The position numbers and the translations under genes were made by a program. A stretch of DNA of 64,000 bases from Emydura subglobosa (taxonomy: Eukaryota; Chordata; Testudines; Chelidae). This document shows, piece after piece, positions 10,311 through 21,539 of this stretch (its first letter is position 1; every line of letters starts with the position of its first letter). A model generated the notes under the pieces. The model ran no database searches, was not told the DNA's origin, and saw only the letters and a list, made by a program, of their open reading frames with translations. The DNA lies in NCBI GenBank assembly GCA_007922225.1, contig ML680053.1, forward strand, positions 2,393,434-2,457,433, in the 5' to 3' direction.

Positions 10311-13300
10311 GCTGTGCCAAACAATGAATGGGAGAGAAAAGACAGATCAGGATATGCTCTCATAATTAAAGAGCAAGAGGACAGTCAATGAAATTAAAAA
10401 GGAGCAGCTATAAAACTGATGAAAAAGAAATACTTTTTTCCCCACAACGTGCAATTATCCTGCAGAACTCATTGCCACAACATATAATTGTGGCTTAAAG
10501 CTCTAGAAAATGATTAGTTGTTTCTATGGATAACCAGAATACCCAGAGTTAGATGAGCACAGATTTTAAAAACCCAAGAGTTTTGGAAGGGGTGTAAACC
10601 TTCATGCTTCAGGGCAAAAGCCAACCCTCTTTGATGAAAGTCAGGAAGAAATTTGCCCTGTGGAAAGGTTAATGCATACCTGCCTATCCACGGGGTTTAT
10701 TGCACCTTCCTCTGAAGAAGTGGGTACTTGCCACTGCTGGAGACAAATCCTGGATTAGAATGGAGATGGGATCTGATCCAATCTAGCAATCCCTATGTGT
10801 TTAACAGGGGAACCAATGACGGTGTTTGGTTTTATCCATTGAGAACTAGGCTGAGACCTGACAGCTCATTTCACATACGCAACTGAACAGTTGTGACACG
10901 GTACCACCTTCCAGCCCACTAACAAGGGAAGTGTTTGAAGTGTTAGCTGTTCCTGGTGTAAACTAGCTGATATTGGGGTGTGGTCAGACGCAGGGCTCTG
11001 GTAGAGGCCCCATCCCAAGTGTTTCTGAAATAGCAGGCATCAGACCGTGACTAAATGCTGCCTGACAAAGAATGGAGCAGGGCGGGGGATTTCCCAGGCA
11101 GTGTAGAAATTTGGTCTCTCCCCTGCCCTAATGCACAGTCCCCTTCCCACCCAGGCAGTGCTTGTGGGTCAGCTTACAGCTCCTTAGTTGTTGCCTGTTT
11201 CTGTATCATGTGCTAAAGGGCTGCTCCTGTTCCCTACTTCAGATGGGAGACCAAAGCATGAAAAGCCACTAAAATGAGTCTCTCTGCAGGTCTGCTGGCA
11301 AGAGGTGGCCCCAGACGGGGGGGGCTTTGACCAGACGCAAAGCCAAACTTTTGATCCGGCTACAAATCCTTACATCAAGTCTATGGACTGAGCAGGTTGC
11401 CCCACGGCCAGTGAGCCTGCAGCTTCCGGCAACGAGCCAAGCTGTAAGTTAGAACCGAGTGAGTCTTTAAATAACGCCTCATACAAACATCAGACTTGCA
11501 TGCAAAAGCAGCTGATGGGGCTGGATCATAACACTACCGTGGGGGAGCTGATCTTCTAGAGCAGTTGACCCCATCTCTCATCATCCCTTTCCATTTAAAC
11601 CGAGTCTGTTCACCAATCTAGAATCTGATCTCTAGGGGGTTTCTAAACCGCTTTCCTCGGTGGTGACTCAGCAAAACTCCCATTGGCTTTAATGGGAGGA
11701 GAGTTGGGGCTTGTGAGGATGGGATGATAATCAGTGAATCGGAGCTAAAGTTACGTAGCTAACTCCATGGTCAGGCACCTGCATTAGCTCCACTGGAAGC
11801 TGTGCATATTCAGCCCCTCTCAAAGACATGCGCCAGTCGGGGACCTAAATCAATAGGTGGCCAGATTTGGGAATTCTGCCCCAAGCGCCCACTCCTCACC
11901 CCACTGCATTTAATGGGAAGTTGGCCCTTGAGCAGGACCGGGACCCAAGACAGGAGAAGAATTATGCAGGATTGGTAATGATGCCGGATTGTCTGCAGGT
12001 TCAGTTGTATGAAGCTGAGCAAAGGGAATCGGGCCTATTCGCTAACAGGGCAAAGAGATGCAGGGAGGACTAGACGCCTTAACAGAAGTTAGAGCTGTGG
12101 TTGAAATTTTTGAAACCGTCAAGGGAATTTACAGATACATCTGCCATTGAGTTATTGGTAAGGGGATTTAGATACATCTTCCGTTAATGTCATCCAGAAG
12201 ATGCAGCTCTAAATCCCATAGACAGCTTGGAGACCTTTGACCTTCAGTTACAGGAATAAAATGAAAAGAATCACGTGGTGTGACACCTGGCAATGCCAGA
12301 TCACCGCTGTGCAGCACAAGTTACCAAAACTAATCTGTCCATCTGAGCATTTACGCCCTACTCAAAACACCAGCGCTTCAGGGACTCCGGCACCAGCAAC
12401 ATGGCTCCTGGAGGGTTGCTGATGGTTACTTTAACTCCTCCATAGTCCTTGAGCAGTTTGTGGGGCTCCCTTTTCCTTTCCCCTTTGGATTTCAGTCCAG
12501 GGAACCAGATTCTTTCCTCTGTAGGACACTAACCTGAAACTTGATCAGTAACTGGCTGCCCCAGGATGACAGTATCCTATATGTATCACACTGGGAGTGA
12601 ATGGGTTACAGATTGTATCTCTTCACACACTGACAGAGTCCTAGCTGACACATTGCCTTGGTATGTGCAATGACCCCAGATCCTACATTCCAACCAGGTG
12701 AGTCAGTCGGTGCATTTCTCAAGGCACCTCCTTCAGCCTACATTGCATGGAGCAATTTTTACACAGCTCTTCTGCTGAACGGAGTGAACTTCCTTCTCTG
12801 CCTCTGCAATAGCTCTGAACACCAACAGCTGCAGAATGAGGAAGAGAAGAAGAAATAAGAGAGCGGGGAACGGGAAAGCGTACTGTTCAGCCAGAGGGCT
12901 GCTGTGCTGATCAGACATATATTAACATTCAAACAGCCCCTATTAATAATCCTGTTACGAGCATCAACTCCACATCAGGCACAATGAGACCGTCCCCAAA
13001 CCTTCACCCCAAAGCACGAACCCAACCTATCTAGAGGATCAAAAAAATTCATTTAATTTTTGTCATTGCTTTTCTTTCTGGTCTCTATCGGATTCCAGCT
13101 AGGACTAGAGGTGCCGAAAAACCATGTGCTGAAAGGCCAACCTTGTACTCCTTCCAGTAGGCTGGAAGCACCAGAAACCTCCTACAAAAATACCTTCCTT
13201 GTAAGTTTTGAAGCCCAAGAGGCCTGGCGCTCGGAATCTGCACAAGGGTCCTTTGTATAGTTAACCGTCAAGAGAGATACCAGTTATTTGTGTCCTGTAT

Positions 13301-13685
13301 GTGTCCCTGGGCACTAAGGAGGAACAGTGGAAAACAGCACCTTGGCTATACATGGTATTTTGTTTCAGACCCGTTCCAATAGCGGGGCATTTGGGGGTTT
13401 CCAAAATGGAGCGTGCACCTCAGGGGTTTAGCAGCTGGCCAGGCAGACTGCTGAAGAGCTGGGGAGCGTGGGAGCCTGACCCTGTAGCAGCCTGCTCAAT
13501 GGGCTATGAGGAGCCTGGAATCCTTGGAAAGCACCAGCTCTGCAGCTGCCCACCAGGCATGCTACAGGGAAGCCAGGGCTCCCAGCATTTCCAGGCTCAC
13601 ATCTCACAGTAGCCCACCTGGCCATCCCCTGAGGAACCAGAGGGGCTAGACTGCCACATTGATTCCACTGGAAAATTGGGGGAGA
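10311..13685. other. No recognised gene; scattered MITE traces
   Basis: No coding exon could be supported in these 3.4 kb. A short palindromic trace, CTCCCATTGGCTTTAATGGG near 11678, belongs to the widespread CCCATTGA-type fold-back sequences of sauropsid genomes. The rest is unassigned. Confidence 0.5.
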
Positions 13686-13691
13686 GGGGCT

Positions 13692-14049
13692 TGTAACAGT
13701 CTCTGCCCCCTTTTAGCCAGGGTTTGCTCTCCCAGGCCGCTGCACCTGGGAAGCCTCACAGTCCTATCCCTGCTTGAACAGGGCTTCTCCCCAGCCTCTT
13801 TACCTGGGGAGTTTCACAGCCACCTAGTCCTTCTTCACCCTCCTAATCCCAGCCAGCAAATATCCTGCTCAACCCCTGCAGCTGCTTTTAACTGAGCCTG
13901 CTGCCCTCTGATTGGCTGCTTCCTCGCAGCCTTTCTAGGCAAGCCTGGAGGACCCACCTTCACTGCTCCTTTTCCTGGGGCCAGGTGGGGTAGGATTGCA
14001 AGATCTCCAGCATGGGGCCTCAAAGGGCCTGGGACACCCTGTCACACCA
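13692..14049. mobile_element. Probable solo LTR (358 bp) with 5-bp target duplication
   Basis: The segment begins TGTAACAG and ends CTGTCACACCA, so it has TG...CA ends and an inverted TGTnACAG core. The flanks are the identical pentamers GGGCT at 13687-13691 and 14050-14054. No internal retroviral coding sequence is present, so this would be a solo LTR left by recombination. The exact right edge was chosen to satisfy both the CA end and the duplication, so it is less secure than the LTRs at 23129 and 45662. Orientation is undetermined. Confidence 0.5.
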
Positions 14050-14054
14050 GGGCT

Positions 14055-15515
14055 CCATTTGTGGCATTTCGAATCCAGAGATTTGGGTTGGCAAGTTATA
14101 AAGACAAGAGCCATTGGCACAATCTAGTTTCCAAAGACCCCGAAAGTGCCTGGGTTTTGGCTTGGACCCATCTCTAAGGCAAAAGAACAGCACCTGTCAA
14201 GTACAGGGAGCCTGACCCAATGAGAGTTTTACCATTGACTTCAAAAGACAAAGGAGAAAGCTTAGGGTCTTTTTGGCAGTAGTGAGATTCCCCAGCGAGC
14301 TGGGTCTTTTGGACCTCCCAGAAAACATCTGAAGTTGGTGGGAAGAGGAGACCATAACAAGATAGTGCAAAACCAGATATCATCCAGAAGGAATCCTTAT
14401 TTCTCAGTGGTACTCGGGTGACATTTGCAAACCTGAACATGTCCATGGCCTTAAAAACCTGCCTAACAAGTTAAACAATTCAGTCATTATGCTAGACTCC
14501 TCTTCCTCATTGCTTCTGACACGGACCCAGGTTTGACCAGACTGCAGAATAATAATAATAAAATAATAAATAATAACAGAAATACACTTACTTTATCATA
14601 AGCGATACAAGATCATTACATATTACAAAAATAAAAATATGCTGTATTGTCACAAAAACAAACATTATCTTTTTTTAGTATAAGTTAGTATAAGTAGTTT
14701 CAAAAACAAAAATAAAAACTTCTAGTCAGTACCTCTCCAGTTGGTCTGAACCCAAATAACTTTGTTCACTCATATCTCATGCTGGGCCACCGCTAGATCA
14801 GAAAGAAATATAGCAAGTGGGATTTTTAATCATGCCCAAGTGAGTCGTGAGCACAAATCCCATTGAAAGACTAGGTCACGTATGCATTTGGAAGATCCCA
14901 CTCCTAGGCACTGGCTCGGACTCTTGCGTGTATCACACATGATCGTTCACAGCTGGGTGTCTTTATCTCCAGTAAACCACGCGCAGGTGTAAAAACTAGG
15001 GACAGGAGAAACTGAGAGGTCTTATTCTTAGGAGTGGGTTTAGATGGGGGCAAAGTGTTATCTAATATGCAGCCAGGTCTGCTCTTGCAGAATTCTATTC
15101 CCCCACTTTTCTGGGACAAGCAGTTTTGTTTTGCTAGGGGTCAGTAAATATCACTCATTTTTCATCACCATTATGGTGGTACGGGCGTGCAAGGAATTTT
15201 GTGCTTGGGTCGGACAGTTTTCAAGACCTAGAAAGACTGATCAGCTCAGCTAGACCTTGCACCTTCTAATGCTTTCTTTAGTCTAGCTTCAAACGTCTCC
15301 GTTGATAAGCGTGTGAACCTTGGAAGGGTGTAGGCAAATCTGATCAGTGCACAGGTTGTTTTGCTTGGGAACTGAACCCACTAAAAATTCCAATAGGGAA
15401 GATATCAGTACAAGCAAACATTAGGGAGGGTGCACATTTATTTTAACAATGACGGGCAAGATCCTGGCAACTTTACTCACACTGAGTAGTGCTGTAATCC
15501 TCTACTAGTTCCATA
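14055..15515. other. No recognised gene; MITE trace and AT microsatellite
   Basis: Contains a fold-back trace near 14205-14265 (GACCCAATGAGAGTTTTACC followed by ATTGACTTC) and an AAT-type microsatellite. No exon is supported. Confidence 0.5.
14548..14577. repeat. (AAT)n microsatellite
   Basis: About ten units of AAT/AATA with two A insertions. Confidence 0.9.
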
Positions 15516-15647
15516 GGAGCAGAACCTTAGATGGTGTAAATCAGCATAGCACTATTGGCCTTGTCTTCAATAGACAATTAGGTCATGTTAAACCATGACT
15601 TTGAGGAGTCATGTTAACTAACAGATAAACTCCACTATGTACTCATA

Positions 15648-15710
15648 GCTTTTAAGGCCAGAAAGGACCATTAGACAGACCTCCTGTATAATCCAGGCCA
15701 TATCAGTAGA
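15648..15710 (-). repeat. CR1-type LINE 3'-tip fragment inside the TIR element
   Basis: AAGGCCAGAAAGGACCATTA and GACCTCCTGTATAATCCAGG are the complement of the CR1-type 3' end seen in sense at 53660-53722. A deletion has removed the middle bases between them. Confidence 0.6.
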
Positions 15711-15782
15711 AGAGATAGGAACAGAACCCAGCTTTCCTGACTCTCTAGGCACTGTCCTATTCACTGGACCAACCTGCTTCAA
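15711..15782 (-). repeat. MIR head fragment
   Basis: GAACAGAACCCAGCTTTCCT followed by GCACTGTCCTATTCACTGGA is the complement of a MIR tRNA-derived head. Confidence 0.5.
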
Positions 15783-16540
15783 TACAGATTGTGGTAATCA
15801 GGGGCAAGCCATGTTAACCTCATTTCAGCTTGTCATGGTTAAAACCGACTGGAACTCTAGGGATAACCATGACCAGCGAACATGATATTAAATACAACTT
15901 GTCTCTAGTCCGTCTTCACTGCAGAGTACTCAAGGCATCCACACTGAGTTAGGCTACCTTGAGTGAGAGCGGCCACACTGTGAAATAACACTTAATCTGC
16001 TGTGTCCACACTGCCGCTGCTCTCACTCATGTGTGGTGCTAAGACTTCTCGGGCCACGTCCCATGGTACTCTGCACTCCAGTAAGCTGAGACACTCTAGG
16101 AATTCTTTCCCAGTGAATTGTGGGTGAACTTGTCTGTCCTTTCTGGGCATACTGAGGGAATTGTGGGAAGGCACTGGAGGACTGAGTGGGCTAACCTGGA
16201 TTCACACTACAGAGTGGTAACGTTGGAAGCTGACGAGATGTGCTAACTCAAGTTTTAGCTCATACACCTTACTGGCCCAGCACACTCCAATTAAAAGCAC
16301 CACCACACCAGAGCTAAGGATTTGTGTATGTAGGTAGGACTTGAGTTAGCGGCTACACTCAAGTTATAACATGAGTTAACTTGGCAGTGATGACTAGCCC
16401 ACTGATTGCAAAGTAGGGTTTAACGTCATGTTACTGAACCTGACTCCTCTCAGTCATGGTCGAACACTGCCTAATTTTCTAGTGAAGACTGCTGGCTTTA
16501 AGAATGCTATGCTGATTTACACCAGCTGAGGATCTGACCC

Positions 16541-17224
16541 ATGGCCATTCATGGGACTACTGGTTGAATCAGACTCAGTATTGAGTACAAGTGGCAGAAT
16601 CAGGCCTGTTATCAGTTACATGCAGCTCTTCAGCACCTGGCATATTGCTAAAAGTTGCAGAGTGCTGTCGCCTCCATGCTAGAATAACGTTTCCCAGGTA
16701 CTGTACACATCGTTGCTTACATTCCAGACCTGGATTATATAGCTAGGTATATGATATGAAAGGCCGTATCGCTTTTTCAGGAAAGATGAATCACCAGTGA
16801 AAGGATAAATATTTAAAAAGGAACCCCATCCAAAATTAAAGTGCAGATTAGGTAATTAGTAAAGGCCGCAATTTGGAGGCCTTCTGATTTTCTAAAAGTC
16901 TTTAGAATTTGAGTGTGATAGGGTAGGGCATTACTGTTGAGTCCATGGTGAACAACACTGGGGAGACAAAGGAGGGTGATTGCCTTTGGGAAGATCTGGA
17001 CAATCCATAAAACTGGGTAGAACCCCTTGCTGGTGTTCTGTTTCCTTTCTGTCTATATCTACTTACTTTTCTTTCTTGTGCTAAACATTCCCCCAGGAGG
17101 AAAAGACTTTGCTGATTGTAGCTGTATTTTTCTGCTGAGCCGTCCCGCTGGTTTGGAGCAAGGGGAAAAGTCTCCCATCCCTAGTATGAAAGATAAAAGC
17201 TTCCCCAATAGATGCATCAGGGAT
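16541..17224. other. No recognised feature
   Basis: Unassigned non-coding DNA. Only short frames without domains. Confidence 0.5.
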
Positions 17225-17530
17225 GGGTGAAAAATGGGAAAATGGTTTCGTGAAAAACGTCTAAGTTGTTTCCATTTCTCAGGGATCCATTTTCTGTTAT
17301 ATTTTAAATCCATGTTCGTATTGACATCTTTTATAAAAATAATTTACATTTGTCAGTTACCGAAAACTGTGTTTTCTTGCCAATAATTTTTGATTAAAAA
17401 CATCAACAGAAAATATGGCAGAAAATGTTGTGAACAGCAGAAAATGTCAATAATGTCAACAGGTGGCTTTGGGGTTTTGTGGGTTTTTTGAAAAATTTTG
17501 TTTTAGAAAAAACGCTAATATATATATATT
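17225..17530. repeat. A/T-rich GAAAATTT-type repeat
   Basis: GGGAAAATGGTTTCGTGAAA, CAGAAAATATGGCAGAAAAT and TGAAAAATTTTG motifs resemble those at 9900-10310 and 49820-50230. Probably an old DNA-transposon family. Non-coding. Confidence 0.4.
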
Positions 17531-17774
17531 TTTTTAACCAGACTTTGTCACTTCTTTGGACTGACAACCATGTGCTGGGCAGTCTTTGCTAGCTGTTGGA
17601 TAGACACCATTCAGGATTGGGTAGATGAGTAGGTAGCTGAATGAGGACATGCATATGGGATTATTATATATCATTGCAGCAGCACCTTCGTTCCAAGAAC
17701 TTATTAAAGTGGGGACATACAGGTAGGTATATCTTGTTGAACCATGCCGGCTGAAGGAGGACACCACCAACACC

Positions 17775-18716
17775 TGAAGTCTAAGGAATGATCTGGAGGA
17801 TGGGGTGGATTGCACCCTCAGCAACTTTGCAGATGACACTAAGCTGGAGGGAGTGGTAGATATGCTGGAGTGTAGGGATAGGATACAGAGTGACCTAGAC
17901 AAATTGGAGTATTGGGCCAAAAGAAATCTGATGAGGTTCAACAAGGACAAGTGCAGAGTCCTGCACTTACGACAGAAGAATCCCAAGCACAGCTACAGAC
18001 TGGGGACCGCCTGGTTAGGCAACAGTTCTGCAGAAAAGGACCTGGGGGTTACAGTGGACAAGAAGCTGGATATGAGTCAACAGTGTGTCCTGGTTGCCAA
18101 GGCTAACGGCATATTGGGCTGCATTAGTAGGAGCATTGCCAGCAAATCAAGGGAAGTGATTATTCCCTTCTATTCAGCACTGGTGAGGCTTCATTTGGAG
18201 TATTGTGTCCAGTTTTGGGCCCCCCACTACAAAAAGGATGTGGATAAGTTGGAGAGAGTCCAGCGGAGGCCAACAAAAATGATTAGCAGGATGGAGCACA
18301 GGACTTATGAAGAGAGGCTGAGGGAACTGGGTTTATTTAGTCTGCAGAAGAGAAGAGTGAGGGAGGATTTGATAGCAGCCTTTAACTATCTGAAGGGAGG
18401 GTTCCAGGGAGGATGGAGCTAGGCTGTTCTCAGTGGTGTCAGATGACAGAACGAGGAACAATGGTCTCAAGTTGCAGTGGGGGAGGTCTAGGTTGGACAT
18501 TAGGAACAAGTTTTTCCCTAGGAGGGTGGTGAAGCACTGGAATGGGTTACCTAGGGGGGTGGTGGAATCTCCATCCTTAGTGGTTTTTAATGCCAGACTT
18601 GACAAAGCCCTGGCTGGGGTGGTTTAGCTGAGCTTAGTCCTGCTTTGAGCAGCAGGTTGGACTAGACACCTCCTGAGGTCCCTCCCAACCCTCACCTTCT
18701 CTGATTCTCTGATTTA
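17775..18716 (+). mobile_element. CR1 LINE, 5'-truncated 3' end
   Basis: Frame 17805-18422 encodes the C-terminal third of the CR1 reverse transcriptase and ends in the CR1 3' untranslated region. FADDTK near residue 8 is the catalytic palm motif. After it come [48 protein letters not shown] and [20 protein letters not shown]. The 3' end contains the typical GTGGTGAAGCACTGGAATGGG segment and finishes in TCTCTGATTCTCTGATT, the short terminal repeat expected of CR1. The 205-codon frame is uninterrupted, so the copy is not very old. It lies 264 bp beyond the P2RY2 stop codon and antisense to that gene. Confidence 0.92.
18332..18337 (-). promoter_or_regulatory. Candidate poly(A) signal for P2RY2 (AATAAA in antisense CR1)
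   Basis: On the minus strand this reads AATAAA within CTGCAGACTAAATAAACCCA. It is the first such hexamer I see downstream of the P2RY2 stop codon, which would give a 3' untranslated region of about 660 bases partly made of antisense CR1. Use of this site is an inference. Confidence 0.3.
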
Positions 18717-18979
18717 GCTACATGCAGGACAGCCCTCACCTTGGCTGGCACGCCAAAGGGACCCGGGACCGTCAGAGCTGAAAGCATGAGCTGCGGGTTG
18801 TAAGGACTCGGATCCTCTGCAGCTCAGCACAGAGTGGGGCCTTTGACACCCTCCCCAGTGGGTTACACATGCGCAATGGCGGCATGCCAGACTCCCCCTC
18901 CCACGGTGGAGAAGTCCTTCCCCCAGGGAGACAGAATAGTCTGCAACGTGGCGGGACAGAAACGTAAGAGGTCAGGACT
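18717..18979 (-). other. P2RY2 3' untranslated region (proximal part)
   Basis: Unique GC-rich sequence between the P2RY2 stop codon and the end of the antisense CR1. No AATAAA or ATTAAA is visible here on the minus strand, so the transcript probably continues into the CR1. Confidence 0.5.
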
Positions 18980-20041
18980 TCACAATTTGGCTGTCATATC
19001 GATGTTGTTGCTGGTTCCCATGTTGCTGCTGGGAGTTTCCTCCAGGCCTGCCTGTTCTGGAACTTTTACTGGCATTTTGTTGCCTGTAAACTTCACAAAC
19101 CTTTGGAATACTAAGAAATACAAAATGGGATCCAAGCAGCTGTTGGTGCTAGCTAACGGCCTGGTCACTTTGTAGGCTAAGTTAATGGCATTGAGGGTCC
19201 CGCAGCTAAGGTCCCAGCTCCGGAAGGAATAGTACAAGGTGCGAGTGACATGGAAAGGAAGGAAGCAGATGATGAAGACCACCAGGACAATGATGATCAT
19301 CTTGACCGACTTCTTTTTGGACCTGGACATCCGGGAGGTCCCCCGGGTGGGCTGCAGGAGCTTCCGTGCCATCAGGCAGTAGCACACGATGATGGTCAGG
19401 AAAGGGATGCAGAACAGCAGCACCAGCATCACCGAGCTGTAGATGACGAACTCGCCGAAGAGTTCCTTGCTCGACGTGTCATGGCAGGTGATGGTATCGC
19501 ACCTGACGCTGGTGGTGACAAAAAAGAGCACCGGCGACTGGCACGCGATGATGACCAACCAGACCATCCCCGACACCCTCCGCGCGTAGCGGACGCGGCC
19601 CCACTGCAGCGACTTCAGCGGGAAGCAGATGCCCAGGAAACGGTGGACACTGATGCAGAGCAGGAAGAGGATGCTGCAGTAGAGGTTGGTGTAGAACAGG
19701 AAACGGACGATTTTACACAAGCCCACACTGAAGGGCCAGTTGTCTTCCATGGCGTAGTAATACACCAGCAAAGGCAGGGAAACCACATAGAGCGTGTCTG
19801 ACACAGCCAGGTTGAACATGTACGTGGTGGAGGCGTTCCAGGTCTTGATCCTGAAGAGGAAGACATAGAGGGCCAGCAGATTGAGACAAAGTCCCACCAC
19901 ACACACGATGCCGTAGGAGACCGGCAGCAGAATGTACTTGAACTCCTCGTCGAATTTGCACTTGTACGTGTTGTCTTCCACGCTGCAGTCGGATGAGTTG
20001 CCGCTCGCGTTCCAGGAGCGCAGAACCGTGAAGCTCTCCAT
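18980..20041 (-). CDS. P2RY2: P2Y purinoceptor 2 (nucleotide-activated GPCR)
   Basis: Complete 353-residue, seven-helix receptor in one exon. P2Y2 receptors sense extracellular UTP and ATP at the plasma membrane and couple mainly to Gq/phospholipase C. Approximate helices: 35-61, 71-95, 106-130, 153-176, 196-222, 245-271, 286-311. N-glycosylation sequons at N11 and N15. C28-C280 and C109-C186 fit the two P2Y extracellular disulfides. SVHRFLG replaces DRY. R113, H264, R267 and R294 match the nucleotide-binding basic residues of the family (human R110, H262, R265, R292). TM6-TM7 ([33 protein letters not shown]) is closer to P2RY2 than P2RY4. The first extracellular loop reads [11 protein letters not shown], so the RGD of human P2Y2 is absent. 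The C-tail is shorter than in human (377 aa). This ATG follows a splice acceptor, fits the family start, and is the first in frame. Confidence 0.93.
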   Translation of the reverse strand: MESFTVLRSWNASGNSSDCSVEDNTYKCKFDEEFKYILLPVSYGIVCVVGLCLNLLALYVFLFRIKTWNASTTYMFNLAVSDTLYVVSLPLLVYYYAMEDNWPFSVGLCKIVRFLFYTNLYCSILFLLCISVHRFLGICFPLKSLQWGRVRYARRVSGMVWLVIIACQSPVLFFVTTSVRCDTITCHDTSSKELFGEFVIYSSVMLVLLFCIPFLTIIVCYCLMARKLLQPTRGTSRMSRSKKKSVKMIIIVLVVFIICFLPFHVTRTLYYSFRSWDLSCGTLNAINLAYKVTRPLASTNSCLDPILYFLVFQRFVKFTGNKMPVKVPEQAGLEETPSSNMGTSNNIDMTAKL

Positions 20042-20045
20042 TGCC

Positions 20046-20070
20046 CTGGAAAACAGAGAGCAGACAGTCA
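20046..20070 (-). other. Splice acceptor upstream of the P2RY2 start codon
   Basis: On the minus strand, a pyrimidine-rich run ending CTCTCTGTTTTCCAG precedes GGCAATGG, with the AG at 20047-20046 and the ATG beginning 4 bases inside the exon. This is a strong acceptor. It means P2RY2 has at least one non-coding upstream exon, as in mammals, at coordinates above 20070. That exon was not found. Confidence 0.75.
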
Positions 20071-20184
20071 GCGAACACAGAGTTGGCTCATTGAAATGTG
20101 AGACTAAATGCGAGATAGCGTGTCACAGGGCAGAACACGAGTCACATTTTAATGATTATTATTTATATGATGGTAGCACTTGCA

Positions 20185-20440
20185 GGCCTCAACTGAGATC
20201 GGGGCTCCGTTGTGCTAGGGGCTGTACGTATTCATCTTGAGAAACAGGCCCTGCCCTGAAGATCTCACAATTTAAACAGATAAAGGGAATTTTATTATCC
20301 TCATTTTGCAGATGGGGACCCGAGGCACAGAGAGATTAATAAACTTGCCTACGGTCACACGTGAAGCCAACAGCATGGCTTGCAATTAAACAGAGAGTTT
20401 CTGAGGGCCAAGGTTAGTGCCTTAATTACAAGATCACTTT
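20185..20440 (-). repeat. Amniote MIR SINE, nearly complete
   Basis: Reads GGGGCTCCGTTGTGCTAGGG, then GGCCCTGCCCTGAAGATCTC, then TTATCCTCATTTTGCAGATG with GAGGCACAGAGAGATTAATA and CTTGCCTACGGTCACACGTG. This is the reverse complement of a full MIR with its sauropsid-type tail. It lies in the presumed first P2RY2 intron. Confidence 0.8.
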
Positions 20441-21518
20441 TCCTCTCCAAGCCCATGGAGAATCTGGTCTCTGAGTTACTCAAGCATACCAGAAAAACTG
20501 GTCGGTTCTGAGGCCAACATGCAATGGGATGTGTCCAAGCGATGTGAATGGTGCAACCTCATCAACCACTGGTGAAAACACAGGAAAGGGAACTGATTGC
20601 TTCAAGAAAAAATCTTATAAGTTTACAGTGGATGTGCCAGGATTTTTGGGGGACTATGTCCCTCTGGGTGTGTCTAAGTCCCTCTTCCTGCCCCCTATAT
20701 GTGCGCTGTATTGGGGGGGGGCTGCCCTCTAGGGAGGGTCTGAACCCTCTCTCTGCCTCTCCCTCCAAGTGACTTCATGACTTTGAATCTCTCTCCCACG
20801 AAGGATTCATATTCACACATTGCGACAGATGGTATCTGGATACTAAGAGAACTGTGAATTATAGGCAGAATGCTGCCAGAAGGAGGTGTGGTGTTCTCTC
20901 CTTTAATCACTCTATTAGGGCGTGGGAGGCAGGTTTTCTTTTTAATGATTAACTCTAGGAAGGTGCTTTTCTGAGTTGTGGGAAGGCAGGCAAGTGGAAG
21001 CAGACAGGGCTTCACTTTTGCTGTGAGGGGGACAGTCACGTTTCCATCCTCAGGCCTGGAGAACTTCACCCAGGGTTCAGCCAGCCACAGCGTCCCTCTG
21101 CTATAGGTCCATCTACACTAGTGAAGGGCCTGTCCACACTAGGAAACTGCCCAGCCTGAGGAACCAAGTTTGAGCTTGCCTGCGTGGAAGGGACAAAATC
21201 CCTGTGATAACGACGTTCCGGGATTGTGTCATAGATCAGATTGCAAACGCTGATAAAGAGCAAGGTTGTAACATGCTTTGGCTCTTTTCCTAGTATAGAT
21301 GGGTCCTAAGGCATCAAGCATATCCAGCTACGCCGGGATAAGTGTCAGAAAGGAACCTGTCTCCGAGCAGGAGGACGTGGCCTTAAACCCAAACCATCCT
21401 GGTTATCTTGGTTCTGCTTTTAAGCTCTCAAGATGGGAGTTGCTTATTCTGATGGGCAGAGGAGTACATTCACTCTGGCTGGTTGGCTGATTGCCTTACC
21501 CATATTATTATTACTGAT

Positions 21519-21539
21519 TTGGTTTGGTTTGGTTTGGTT
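21519..21539. repeat. (GGTTT)n short tandem repeat
   Basis: Four units of TTTGG. Confidence 0.85.

Larger units (their letters stand above)
15518..16540. mobile_element. ~1-kb DNA element with ~100-bp terminal inverted repeats
   Basis: The left arm (about 15518-15625) and right arm (about 16420-16540) are inverted copies. GGTGTAAATCAGCATAGC at 15534 is matched by GCTATGCTGATTTACACC ending near 16523. Further inside, GACAATTAGG pairs with CCTAATTTTC, ACCATGACT with AGTCATGGT, and GAGGAGTCATGTTA with the complement of AACCTGACTCCTC. No transposase is encoded, so it is non-autonomous. Pieces of CR1 and MIR lie inside the left part. The superfamily and target duplication are not determined. Confidence 0.65.

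Noticed and set aside
19250..19801. 183-codon acidic plus-strand frame antisense to P2RY2
   Set aside because: It is a shadow of the GC-rich P2RY2 coding strand. It has no recognisable domain, and a real receptor occupies the opposite strand.
18980..20041. Assignment of the receptor as P2RY4
   Set aside because: The TM6-TM7 segment ([17 protein letters not shown] and [10 protein letters not shown]) and the N-terminal part of TM1 fit P2RY2 better. P2RY4 is a less likely alternative.
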